NCBI RefSeq assembly: GCF_001485575.1
Contig: NZ_BCNB01000006.1
Span: 1,798,001-1,862,000 of the forward strand
DNA from: Haloarcula sp. CBA1127
GTDB taxonomy: Archaea > Halobacteriota > Halobacteria > Halobacteriales > Haloarculaceae
DNA: 64,000 nucleotides
Direction of reading: 5' to 3'
Under the pieces are notes generated by a model, which worked only from the letters and a program-made list of their open reading frames with translations, searched no databases and was not told the origin of the DNA. Every line of letters begins with the position of its first letter. Position 1 is the first letter of the stretch. Shown here in pieces: positions 8,813 through 16,770 of this stretch. Made by a program: the position numbers and the translations under genes.

Positions 8813-9007
8813 TCAGGCCGGTGCCTCGTCGCGCATGTCCGGTGGGAGCAGGTTCGGAATGCCGTCCTCGATGGGGAACGTCTCGCTACACTCGGTACAG
8901 GTGAGTTCGCCCGACAGAATCTCGCCGTCGTCGCGCTCCGTCACTTCGAGGTCGAGGTCGTGCTTGTCCAGAGGGCAGCAAATAATTTCCATCAGGTCCT
9001 CTTTCAT
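8813..9007 (-). CDS. Trm112-like zinc-binding peptide
   Basis: A 64-residue protein starting MKEDLMEIICCPLDKHDL. It carries a CC pair near the N-terminus and a second zinc knuckle, LTCTEC, followed by the family signature FPIEDGIPNLLPPD. This is the Trm112/YcaR fold, whose members activate methyltransferases for tRNA, rRNA or release factor by forming heterodimers. In Haloferax, Trm112 is known to partner several methyltransferases. Start at 9007 is chosen because the upstream extension (MRPPVLVEC) is not conserved in the family. Confidence 0.85.
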   Translation of the reverse strand: MKEDLMEIICCPLDKHDLDLEVTERDDGEILSGELTCTECSETFPIEDGIPNLLPPDMRDEAPA

Positions 9008-9120
9008 ACATTCGACCAAGACCGGCGGTCGCAAAAGTCTGCCGCTCTCTCAGTGGTATCGGCCCACCGCTGGGCGAAGGTAAGTGGGCACTCAAACGCC
9101 GAAGCCGAGAGAAAGGCCGC

Positions 9121-10497
9121 TCAGAACGGCTGTTCGCGGACAATAGTTTCGCCGCGGCCGGGACCGACGCCGATGGCGTAGGCCGGCGTGTCGAGTTCGG
9201 ATTCGATGTATTCGACGTAGGTCTTCGCATTCTCGGGGAGTGCGTCGTACCCCTCTTCGGCGGCGTCCGCCCAGTCAACCTCGGGCCAGCCGTCGAACGA
9301 CCGGAAGTTCGCCTCGCACTTGGCCCACTGCTCGGTGGTCGCAGGCATCGATGCCAGCTCCTCGCCGTCGAGCGTGTAGGTGTGGCCGACCTTCACTTCG
9401 TCAAGGCCGGCGAGGACGTCGAGGTGGTTGATGGCGATGCCGGTAAAGCCGGACACGCGCGCAGAGTGACGCAACATCGGCAGGTCGAGCCAGCCGACGC
9501 GTCGCGGACGGCCGGTAACAGTGCCGTACTCGCCGCCTTCCTCGCGGATGTAGTTCGCCAGCTCCTCGTTTTCGCCCTCGCCCTGCTCGTCGTAGCCGGG
9601 CGTATCGCCGACGACGCCGCCGAGTTCGGTCGGTAGCGGGCCACTGCCGACGCGAGTGAGGTACGCCTTCACGATCCCGATGACTTCGCCGTCGCCGACG
9701 ACGCCGGGGCTGAGTCCGGTCCCGGTCGCCGCGCCGCCGGCCGTCGGGTTCGATGACGTGACGTAGGGGTAGTTCCCGTGGTCGATGTCGATGATGGTCC
9801 CCTGTGCGCCCTCCAGCATGACGTTCTGGCCCTCGTCGATGGTCGCGCTGAGGAAGGCCCCGGCGTTGACGGTCATGTCCTCGGCCTCGAAACGGCGGCC
9901 GAACTCGCGGAACTCCTCGAAGATGGCGTCCACGTCGAAGGCATCCGGGTCGTCAAGCTCGTCGACGTCGAGGTCGTACACGTCCTCGACGACGGCTTGC
10001 TTCTGTGGGACGACGTATTCGAGGCGCTCCCGGAGCACGTCCGGGTCGAGCAGGTCGCCGACGCGGACACCACGCCGACCGGCCTTGTCCTCGTAGGTCG
10101 GGCCGATACCACGGCCCGTCGTCCCGACTTCGTCATCCGTTTCGCTTTTTAGTTCCTCCTCGATACCGTCGAGCACGCGGTGGAACGGGAGAATGACGTG
10201 TGCTCGTTCGGCGATGCGAACGTCCGGGTCGAGGCCCCGCTCCTGGAGCGTGTCTATCTCGTCGAACAGCGTTCGCGGATTGACGACACACCCGTTGCCG
10301 AGTACGCCGACCTTGCCGCGGATGGCTCCGCTCGGAACCAGCGAGAGCTTGTACTCCTCGCCCTCGTGGACGACGGTGTGGCCGGCGTTGTCGCCGCCCT
10401 GATAGCGCGCGACGACGTCTACGTCGTCGCCGTACAGGTCGACGATGCCGCCCTTCCCTTCGTCGCCGAGCTGTGAGCCGACGATGGTTACGGTCAT
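9121..10497 (-). CDS. purA: Adenylosuccinate synthase
   Basis: Catalyses GTP-dependent condensation of IMP and aspartate, the first committed step to AMP. 458 residues from MTVTIVGSQLGDEGKG, where GDEGKG is the P-loop-like GTP-binding motif. Other signatures seen are DNAGHTVV, GTTGRGIGPTYEDKAGRRGVRVGDL (the IMP loop) and EGAQGTIIDIDHGNYPYVTSSNPTAGG. The ATG at 10497 is preferred over the one 9 nt upstream because the family begins at this position. Divergent from the leaderless wHTH gene at 10676. Confidence 0.97.
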   Translation of the reverse strand: MTVTIVGSQLGDEGKGGIVDLYGDDVDVVARYQGGDNAGHTVVHEGEEYKLSLVPSGAIRGKVGVLGNGCVVNPRTLFDEIDTLQERGLDPDVRIAERAHVILPFHRVLDGIEEELKSETDDEVGTTGRGIGPTYEDKAGRRGVRVGDLLDPDVLRERLEYVVPQKQAVVEDVYDLDVDELDDPDAFDVDAIFEEFREFGRRFEAEDMTVNAGAFLSATIDEGQNVMLEGAQGTIIDIDHGNYPYVTSSNPTAGGAATGTGLSPGVVGDGEVIGIVKAYLTRVGSGPLPTELGGVVGDTPGYDEQGEGENEELANYIREEGGEYGTVTGRPRRVGWLDLPMLRHSARVSGFTGIAINHLDVLAGLDEVKVGHTYTLDGEELASMPATTEQWAKCEANFRSFDGWPEVDWADAAEEGYDALPENAKTYVEYIESELDTPAYAIGVGPGRGETIVREQPF

Positions 10498-10642
10498 CGC
10501 ACGCACCTTCCATCCACCGTGATAAACAGATTACGGTCCGGAACTCACGCTCGTGAGCAGTACCCATGTGAATCGTTACGACGGTTTTAAGACACCCCTG
10601 TTCAAACGTATCAACGTTGTAGCGATTATCCGAGGGAGAACC

Positions 10643-10650
10643 TTTAAATA
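10643..10650 (+). promoter_or_regulatory. TATA box of leaderless wHTH gene
   Basis: TTTAAATA, preceded by purine-rich GAGGGAGAACC that resembles a BRE. The centre is about 29 nt before the ATG at 10676, so transcription should begin at or next to the start codon. Confidence 0.75.
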
Positions 10651-10675
10651 CCGCAAACACAAGTTAACAATTGCC

Positions 10676-10981
10676 ATGATAGACAGGCTTGAAAAGGAAG
10701 TTGACATGCTGGAGCGCCACTTGCAGGTGCTTCGCATGGTTATCGAGAACGAGCCTATCGGTATCGTGAAGATGTCCAACGAAACCGGCTACCCGCACCA
10801 CAAGGTCCGGTACTCCCTGCGCGTTCTCGAAGAGGAGAACCTCATCGAGCCCTCCAGCCAGGGTGCGATCACGACCGAACAGACCGGTGAGTTCGTCGAC
10901 GACCTCGACGAGAAGGTCGACGAAATCATCGACAAGCTCGAAGGTATGAAGATCGAAGACGCGGCCGAAATCGAAGGCTAA
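10676..10981 (+). CDS. Small winged-helix transcription regulator
   Basis: 101 residues, starting MIDRLEKEVDMLERHLQVL. A short N-terminal helix is followed by a winged helix-turn-helix, with the recognition region GIVKMSNETGYPHHKVRYSLRVLEEENLIEPS (about residues 27-58) and the wing QGAITTEQTGEF. The acidic C-terminal helix (DDLDEKVDEIIDKLEGMKIEDAAEIEG) may dimerise. It belongs to a strongly conserved archaeal regulator group (COG4738-like, from memory). The start is fixed by the TATA box 26-33 nt upstream, giving a leaderless mRNA; the longer frame from 10553 would begin upstream of the promoter. Confidence 0.85.
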   Translation: MIDRLEKEVDMLERHLQVLRMVIENEPIGIVKMSNETGYPHHKVRYSLRVLEEENLIEPSSQGAITTEQTGEFVDDLDEKVDEIIDKLEGMKIEDAAEIEG

Positions 10982-10990
10982 GCTTCTTTC

Positions 10991-13525
10991 TCAGAGTTCC
11001 GGGACCGCCAGGTGGAACTCCTGGTTTCTCGCTTCTAGCAGACAGAGGTGAAAGCCCTTTTTGCGCGAAATGTTCACGAAGCTCTTGCGCTTATCGCGGT
11101 TGAACAGTCCACTAGAGGTGGCTTCTTCGGCGGTTTCGAGTGCGCCCGGCTCGAAGAAACTGCTCGTGACGAGAAACGCCGACGCGAGTGACCCGGAGGC
11201 GTTGCCGACCCGCTCGGCATTCCGGATGAGGTCCGACATCTGGCCCTCGGAGGCCGGCTCGCGCGAGTCGTTGATGTTTGCGACGACCAGCGGGTTCCCC
11301 ATCCGGTCCCGAACGACCACGTCGAACCGTTCCTGCGAGCGGTTCTCCTGTCCATCCTCGGTGTATGTCACCGTGACGTTGCCGTTCAGTTCGGCGCGGT
11401 CGATGGCCGGAAGCCCTTCGTAGAGGTCTTTCATCGCTCCCGCGTGTCCGGTGTCCCGAATCTCGTAGAGGAGGTTCCGGATGAGCCAGTTGACGAAGCG
11501 GTACTGGATGCTGTCTTCGAGGTACTCCTCGAAGGGCGTCCCGTTGACCGTGGCACCCGCTGCCTCGAACTGCGTGTGATACTCCAGCCTGAGATTCGCC
11601 TCGACCTCCTCGCGGCTCGCTTCGCCGTCCTTGGCTTCCTCCAGCGTCGCCTTACCCTTCGAATCGTACCTGACGAAGAGGTTCGTCCCGTTTATCGCCT
11701 CGCCGGCACTGAGCCGGGTGCCCCCTGCGGCGGCGTCGTTCTGCTCGTCGAGTTGCTCCTCCAGCCGGTCGATTTCGGCCCGTGCGTCGGCTAGCTCCGA
11801 CTCAAGGCGGTCGCGCTCGTCCCGAAGCTCTTGGTTCGTTGCCTCCAGATCCGTGAGTTCGGATTCGAGTTCCGACACCGTCTCGGCTCGCTGTTCGAGC
11901 TCGGATTCGAGCTCTGCCACACGCTCCGGGTCGCGCGGTGTCGGCTCTTCGTCGGCAGGCGACTGTCTCTGGTCCCCTGTCGACGGCTTGGATTGCGGCG
12001 TATCGGCCGGCTGCGCCGGCTCCGGGTCGTTTGCAGTTGTGCCACGGCTTTCCTGAGCCGGTGCTGGTCCCTGCACACTGGATTCGGTCGACGGCGTCGG
12101 GTCGTTCTGGGCCGGCTGGTCGCGTCGCGGTGTCGATGCCTGTTGCCCACCTGTTGGCGGCGTCTGCGTGGGAGACACGCTGGTAGCTGTACTTTCCTGC
12201 GCACCGCCGGACTTGTTCGGGTCCAGCGACGGGACCGAGCGCGTCTCCAGATCCGCACTTGACCCGCCAGAACCGGCCTCCGGCGTCGGCGTTGTCGCTC
12301 CAGTCCCGGACTGTGTCTGGGACGGCTGTGGCTCGGGGCTCTGTGTCGGTTTCGGGTCTTCCGGTTCGGCGCGACGGTCTGCCGAAGCCGCCTGATCGCT
12401 CTGTGCCGGGGTGCTTCGAGCGCTGGCGTGCTGGGGTTCCTGTGTCTGTGATGGCTCAGTCGCCGATGGTTTCGGCTCGGTCTCCCCGGCAGTCTCCCTC
12501 ACTCCGGCCTCCTGTTCAGTGGCCTCGTAATCAGGTTCCGTCTGTGTCGCGGTATCGGTGTCTGTCGTCGCCCGCTCTGTCGCTTTGCTGTCTGGCCGGC
12601 TGTCCGCATTCGGCTTTTCGTCCACGCTCGATTGCTCGTCAGACTCGGAACTGCGGCGGGACCGGCCAGGAGTCGCACCGGCGGCTTTCGATCCCGGCGG
12701 GCCGCTGCTTGCAGGGCCGCGGTCCCGCGTCGACTCTGCTGCGGTCTGGGCCTGTCCGGCGTCGTCGGTTCCATCGGCTTCGGTATCTCCGACGGGGTCC
12801 GGAGACGGGTCTACCGGTTCATCGCTGGCGTCGTCCTGTGGTGTCGGTTCGTCTGGTACCGCCGTATCTGTCGGCGTGCTGTCTATCGTACCTTCGTCGG
12901 TAGCGGCTGTCTCGTCACCAGCCTCGAGCGGGTCGACGCCGGCAGCCGCCGGGTCCGCTGACTGCTCGCCCGTCTCGTCTTCCGGCGGTTCCGGAATCTC
13001 GATGGGCTCAATGTCGACCGGCATGACCTCGTAGATGCCGACCTCGTCGTTGGCCGTCTCGAACGCCTCGTCGTCGGTGATGAGGTTGTCGGAGTTTCCG
13101 ACCCACGCGACGCTCATCGAGCGGCCCTGGTGGTAGACGGTGTAGTAGTCGCCCGAGAGGACGTTCTCGGAGAGTTCAATAAAGCCGGTAAAGTTACCGC
13201 TCGACAGGGTCTGGTCGACTTCTGCAAGCGCCGTGTCTTCGGTGTAGTACTGTGCTTTCACCTCGTCGGCGCGCTCCTGCATCACTGCAAGCAGTGGCAA
13301 CGCCTCGTGCGGTGACCGCTTGGCTGTTCCCGACGCGTCCTCGAAATCCTCGATAGTGCCGTCGAGGACGCCGACGACGGTCCCGTTCAACATGAACAGG
13401 CGCGTCGGACCCGTGATGACCGCGCCGGAGAACTCCTGCCCGGCGAGGTCTTGCAGGCCCGCGAACCCGCCGTCGAACGGAACCGACTCCCACCCGTCGA
13501 CCCGCTCGACCGTGCGTGTACTCAT
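10991..13525 (-). CDS. Large haloarchaeal protein: sensor-like N-terminus, disordered linker, coiled coil, nuclease-fold-like C-terminus
   Basis: 844 residues from MSTRTVERVDGW. Residues 1-185 are globular and contain segments such as FSGAVITGPTRLFMLNGTVVG and FTGFIELSENVLSGDYYTVY that recall PATAN/DUF2226-like domains. Residues about 190-535 are extreme low complexity (Pro, Ser, Thr, Gln, Glu), surely disordered. Residues about 540-600 form a strong coiled coil (VAELESELEQRAETVSELE). The last 240 residues are globular, with FDVVVRDRMGNPLVVANI followed by AFLVTSSFF, an arrangement like a PD-(D/E)XK fold but without an evident E-x-K. I think this is the DUF7527 group. Function unknown. The longer frame upstream of 13525 is not used. 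Confidence 0.75.
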   Translation of the reverse strand: MSTRTVERVDGWESVPFDGGFAGLQDLAGQEFSGAVITGPTRLFMLNGTVVGVLDGTIEDFEDASGTAKRSPHEALPLLAVMQERADEVKAQYYTEDTALAEVDQTLSSGNFTGFIELSENVLSGDYYTVYHQGRSMSVAWVGNSDNLITDDEAFETANDEVGIYEVMPVDIEPIEIPEPPEDETGEQSADPAAAGVDPLEAGDETAATDEGTIDSTPTDTAVPDEPTPQDDASDEPVDPSPDPVGDTEADGTDDAGQAQTAAESTRDRGPASSGPPGSKAAGATPGRSRRSSESDEQSSVDEKPNADSRPDSKATERATTDTDTATQTEPDYEATEQEAGVRETAGETEPKPSATEPSQTQEPQHASARSTPAQSDQAASADRRAEPEDPKPTQSPEPQPSQTQSGTGATTPTPEAGSGGSSADLETRSVPSLDPNKSGGAQESTATSVSPTQTPPTGGQQASTPRRDQPAQNDPTPSTESSVQGPAPAQESRGTTANDPEPAQPADTPQSKPSTGDQRQSPADEEPTPRDPERVAELESELEQRAETVSELESELTDLEATNQELRDERDRLESELADARAEIDRLEEQLDEQNDAAAGGTRLSAGEAINGTNLFVRYDSKGKATLEEAKDGEASREEVEANLRLEYHTQFEAAGATVNGTPFEEYLEDSIQYRFVNWLIRNLLYEIRDTGHAGAMKDLYEGLPAIDRAELNGNVTVTYTEDGQENRSQERFDVVVRDRMGNPLVVANINDSREPASEGQMSDLIRNAERVGNASGSLASAFLVTSSFFEPGALETAEEATSSGLFNRDKRKSFVNISRKKGFHLCLLEARNQEFHLAVPEL

Positions 13526-13614
13526 TACTCCCACCAAGCCGGATGGCGAACAAATAGTTTGTGCCCACGGGCGCGGTCCGATGGACATATGATGATTCGA
13601 ACCGAAGTGTTGGT

Positions 13615-14010
13615 ATGGCAGAGGAGCCGGGACTAAGCGACCAGTATCCGACTGCGAGTCCGTGGCCGCTGTTCGTTGCACTGGGATTAGCACTGTCAGA
13701 GATCGGCGTGTTCGTCGGACTCTTTCCAGTGGCTGTCTTCGGGCTGATACTGTTTGGCGGGAGCATCGCCGGCATCCTCACGGAGTCCGGGTACGTGGGG
13801 CGGCCGTGGCCGACCATGCTGGGTGTGGGCGTCATCCTCATTGCCCTTGCTGTTGCGTTCACGCTCTGGCAGGTTCCGGCCGCTGACATCGCGCTCTCGA
13901 ATGTCGGGACCGGGCCGCTGTTCACTCGGCTGGTGGCTGTCGCCTCGGCGGGTGCAGTGATGATCGCGATGGGCGGCGTCGCCTCGGTTATGGAACAGAC
14001 CACTGTCTGA
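13615..14010 (+). CDS. Haloarchaeal membrane protein upstream of terminal oxidase (DUF7541-like)
   Basis: 131 residues with four predicted membrane helices (about 18-38, 40-60, 72-92 and 105-125) and a short cytoplasmic N-terminus MAEEPGLSDQYPTASPWP. The family appears, to my knowledge, only in haloarchaea next to cytochrome oxidase genes. Here it precedes the DUF6684-like protein and subunit I in the same orientation. The ATG at 13615 fits the conserved N-terminus; the longer frame from 13561 adds a non-conserved extension. A role in oxidase assembly is an inference from context. Confidence 0.75.
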   Translation: MAEEPGLSDQYPTASPWPLFVALGLALSEIGVFVGLFPVAVFGLILFGGSIAGILTESGYVGRPWPTMLGVGVILIALAVAFTLWQVPAADIALSNVGTGPLFTRLVAVASAGAVMIAMGGVASVMEQTTV

Positions 14011-14073
14011 GACGGGAACCTGTCCGATACGGAAACCAACAATCTATTTACTGGCCTGTGCAAACGGGCAGAC

Positions 14074-14325
14074 ATGGCACTGTTCGGGTTCGAAAAAGAC
14101 ACCCTGCTCGACCTCACCGTGAACATCATTCCGCTTGGGATCCTCTTTTTCTTCATAGTCGCATTTGCCGTGTTCCCGGCGTTCGGAACGGACCCCGTTT
14201 TCTCCGGGCTACAGTTCGCACTGATTATCTCGATGTTTCTGTTGCTCGCTGTCCTGACCTACTACGCGGGGAAGGCCGTCGAGAACGCTGAGAAAGAGAA
14301 CGACGAACTGGGCCACGAAGGCTGA
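14074..14325 (+). CDS. Small membrane protein, DUF6684-like, oxidase-linked
   Basis: 83 residues starting MALFGFEKDTLLDLTVNIIPLGILFFF. Two long hydrophobic helices (about 15-38 and 46-68) are followed by a charged tail (GKAVENAEKENDELGHEG). The size and position, between the DUF7541-like gene and oxidase subunit I, suit an accessory subunit of the terminal oxidase. The family assignment is from recall of haloarchaeal cox loci. Confidence 0.75.
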   Translation: MALFGFEKDTLLDLTVNIIPLGILFFFIVAFAVFPAFGTDPVFSGLQFALIISMFLLLAVLTYYAGKAVENAEKENDELGHEG

Positions 14326-14493
14326 GCGGCCAGTTGCAGACAGACCGTTTTGAAGACAACGGCGCTTGGCACCGGACGACTGTGTGAGGTGGTCCCTTAT
14401 TTCTGAAGCTACAATGCCGGATGGAAGCCGTATTTTATGGTCGTTGCTGCAGGAATCGACCCTTTGATAATGTCCCAGTCCTGAAGGACGACT

Positions 14494-16278
14494 ATGGTAG
14501 CAGGAGATATTGTGCTGACGGGGCTGATGGCCGTCCTCCTCGTCGGCGTCGCCGCGCTTCTCACCCGTGTCGAGAACTGGCGTTCGTATACGCCGCTCGC
14601 GGGTGGCGGGGCCGTCACGGGTGACGAGGCGGCAGTCATCAACCGTGAGAAACCCGCAGGTATCATTCGCTGGCTAACAACCGTCGACCACAAGGACATC
14701 GGTCTGTTGTACGGGGTGTACGCTGTCATCGCATTCGCCGTGGGCGGTATCATGGCGATGCTCATCCGCCTCCAGCTCGTCACGCCCGCTGGAGCCATCC
14801 TCAGCAACAACGCCTACAACTCCATCCTGACGAGTCACGGGATTACGATGCTGTTCCTGTTCGGGACGCCGATCATCGCGGCGTTCGCGAACTACTTCAT
14901 CCCCCTCCTCATCGGGGCTGACGACATGGCGTTTCCGCGTATCAACGCCATCGCGTTCTGGCTGCTCCCGCCGGCAGCACTGCTGATCTGGGCGGGGTTC
15001 TTCCTCGCACCGGTGACCGACAACATGATCGAACCGGCCCGAACGGCCTGGACGATGTACACGCCACTGTCGGTTGAGCAGGCGAACCCCGGCGTCGATC
15101 TGATGTTGCTCGGGCTGCATCTCTCCGGCGTCGCAGCGACGATGGGGGCGATCAACTTCATCGCGACCATCTTCACGGAGCGCAACGAGGAGGTCAACTG
15201 GGCAAACCTCGACATCTTCTCGTGGACGATGCTCACCCAGTCTGCGCTGATCCTGTTCGCGTTCCCGCTGCTGGGGAGCGCCATCGTGATGCTGCTGCTG
15301 GACCGGAACCTCCAGACGACGTTCTTCGCGGTCGAGGGTGGTGGCCCGCTGCTGTGGCAGCACCTGTTCTGGTTCTTCGGCCACCCTGAGGTGTATATCC
15401 TTGTCCTGCCGCCGATGGGACTGGTCAGCCTCATCCTGCCGAAGTTCTCGGGCCGGAAGCTGTTCGGCTTCAAGTTCGTCGTCTACTCGACGCTCGCCAT
15501 CGGCGTCCTCTCGTTCGGCGTCTGGGCCCACCATATGTTCTCGACGGGCATGGACCCGCGGCTCCGGGCGTCGTTCATGGCCGTCTCGTTGGCTATCGCA
15601 ATACCGAGCGCGGTCAAGACGTTCAACTGGATCACGACGATGTGGAACGGTCGCCTGCGGCTGACGACGCCGATGCTGTTCTGTATCGGCTTCGTCTCGA
15701 ACTTCATCATCGGCGGCGTCACGGGCGTGTTCCTCGCCTCCATCCCCGTCGACCTGATCCTGCACGACACCTACTACGTCGTCGGACACTTCCACTACAT
15801 CGTGATGGGAGCCATCGGCTTCGCGGCCTTCGCGGGCATCTACTACTGGTTCCCCATCTTCACTGGGCGGATGTATCAGCGCACTCTCGGGAAGGCACAC
15901 TTCTGGTTCTCGATGGTGGGAACCAACATCACGTTCTTCGCGATGCTTGCGCTCGGCTACCTGGGGATGCCGCGGCGCTACGCCACCTACCAGTTCGATG
16001 GTGCTATCGCGCCGCTGACGCAGGTGTCGACGTTCCACCAGGCGGCGACCGTCGGTGCGCTCATCCTGTTTATCGGCCAGCTGTTCTTCGTCTGGAACAT
16101 CGTCCAGTCCTGGCTCGAAGGCCCGAAGGTCGAGGACGGCGACCCGTGGAACCTCGAACGCAACGGTATGCTGGACCGTGAGTTCCAGTGGTTCGAGGAG
16201 CAACTCGAAGCCGACAGTCCGGAGAAGGACCCGTCGCTGCTCGCTGACGGCGGCCAGGAAGAACAAGACGACTCGTAA
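14494..16278 (+). CDS. coxA: Heme-copper terminal oxidase subunit I
   Basis: The catalytic subunit that reduces O2 to water and pumps protons. 594 residues, about 12-14 membrane helices. Signatures: TVDHKDIGLLYG at about residue 65, the low-spin heme ligand in LTSHGITML, ANYFIPLLIGADDMAFPR, the Cu-B/Tyr crosslink motif GHPEVYILVLP, the Cu-B pair in WAHHMFSTGMDPR, and heme ligands in VGHFHYIVMGAIGF. Glu in HPEV indicates an A1-like D-channel; the K-channel motif reads PSAVKTF with Ser in place of the usual Thr. Subunit II is not in this window. An extra N-terminal helix precedes the core. Confidence 0.93.
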   Translation: MVAGDIVLTGLMAVLLVGVAALLTRVENWRSYTPLAGGGAVTGDEAAVINREKPAGIIRWLTTVDHKDIGLLYGVYAVIAFAVGGIMAMLIRLQLVTPAGAILSNNAYNSILTSHGITMLFLFGTPIIAAFANYFIPLLIGADDMAFPRINAIAFWLLPPAALLIWAGFFLAPVTDNMIEPARTAWTMYTPLSVEQANPGVDLMLLGLHLSGVAATMGAINFIATIFTERNEEVNWANLDIFSWTMLTQSALILFAFPLLGSAIVMLLLDRNLQTTFFAVEGGGPLLWQHLFWFFGHPEVYILVLPPMGLVSLILPKFSGRKLFGFKFVVYSTLAIGVLSFGVWAHHMFSTGMDPRLRASFMAVSLAIAIPSAVKTFNWITTMWNGRLRLTTPMLFCIGFVSNFIIGGVTGVFLASIPVDLILHDTYYVVGHFHYIVMGAIGFAAFAGIYYWFPIFTGRMYQRTLGKAHFWFSMVGTNITFFAMLALGYLGMPRRYATYQFDGAIAPLTQVSTFHQAATVGALILFIGQLFFVWNIVQSWLEGPKVEDGDPWNLERNGMLDREFQWFEEQLEADSPEKDPSLLADGGQEEQDDS

Positions 16279-16344
16279 GCGTCCCGAACTCTGTTTTCGT
16301 CTGCCTTGCTTCGTTCGCAGCCCCGTTCGAACTGACAGTGCCTG

Positions 16345-16437
16345 TTAGCTTGCGCCGGAGACAAGTACCATAGCCGTCACGAACATCATGAGTGCGATTC
16401 CGGTCAGGACGAGAAACAGTAGCTCCTTCTGTGACAT
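16345..16437 (-). CDS. 30-residue single-helix membrane peptide
   Basis: A very small frame, MSQKELLFLVLTGIALMMFV then TAMVLVSGAS and a TAA stop. One transmembrane helix (about residues 6-27) with a polar N-terminus. It lies convergent to oxidase subunit I and divergent from the 89-residue membrane protein at 16496, in a spot otherwise without a gene. Base use at third positions is GC-rich like real genes nearby. Its likeness to tiny oxidase-associated subunits makes it a plausible real gene, but nothing beyond composition and position supports it. Confidence 0.5.
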   Translation of the reverse strand: MSQKELLFLVLTGIALMMFVTAMVLVSGAS

Positions 16438-16495
16438 AGGATAGCTACGGCGTGGAAGTGAAAAAGGCTAATCGTCTCCACGCCGTTGTTCTCAC

Positions 16496-16765
16496 ATGAG
16501 CGAGCCAGCCGAGGCCAGATCCGGGCAGCAAATCGTCCTTCGCCTGTACGTTGCTATTGTTGTTCTTGCCGGTGTCATGGGGTTCGTCCTTGGCAGTATC
16601 CGACCAGAGGACCTCGAACCGGAACTGTTCGGTGTGATTGCGCTGCCGCCGACGCCGTTTGGCGTCGCAATCTACGGATTCGTCACTATCGGTATCGTCC
16701 TCGGCGTGTTGCTTGGCCTCGTCATATACGTCTCCGAGCGAATCGACGACGCGGCAAGTTCCTGA
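16496..16765 (+). CDS. Small two-helix membrane protein near oxidase
   Basis: 89 residues; N-terminus MSEPAEARSGQQ, then two hydrophobic helices (about 14-35 and 52-78) separated by a loop with RPEDLEPELFGVIALPPTPFG, ending SERIDDAASS. I believe this is a conserved haloarchaeal oxidase-neighbour family (DUF7520-like), number uncertain. It ends 5 nt from the convergent methylmalonyl-CoA mutase gene. Confidence 0.7.
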   Translation: MSEPAEARSGQQIVLRLYVAIVVLAGVMGFVLGSIRPEDLEPELFGVIALPPTPFGVAIYGFVTIGIVLGVLLGLVIYVSERIDDAASS

Positions 16766-16770
16766 ACCGG

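Noticed and set aside
11791-12903. Frames opposite the disordered linker of the 844-residue protein
   Set aside because: Arg/Ser-rich antisense shadows; the sense strand encodes a typical disordered linker joined in frame to two globular domains.
14674-16266. 530-residue open frame on the minus strand opposite oxidase subunit I
   Set aside because: Highly charged composition (Glu, Arg, Gln, His) typical of an antisense shadow in GC-rich DNA; the plus strand has full oxidase motifs.
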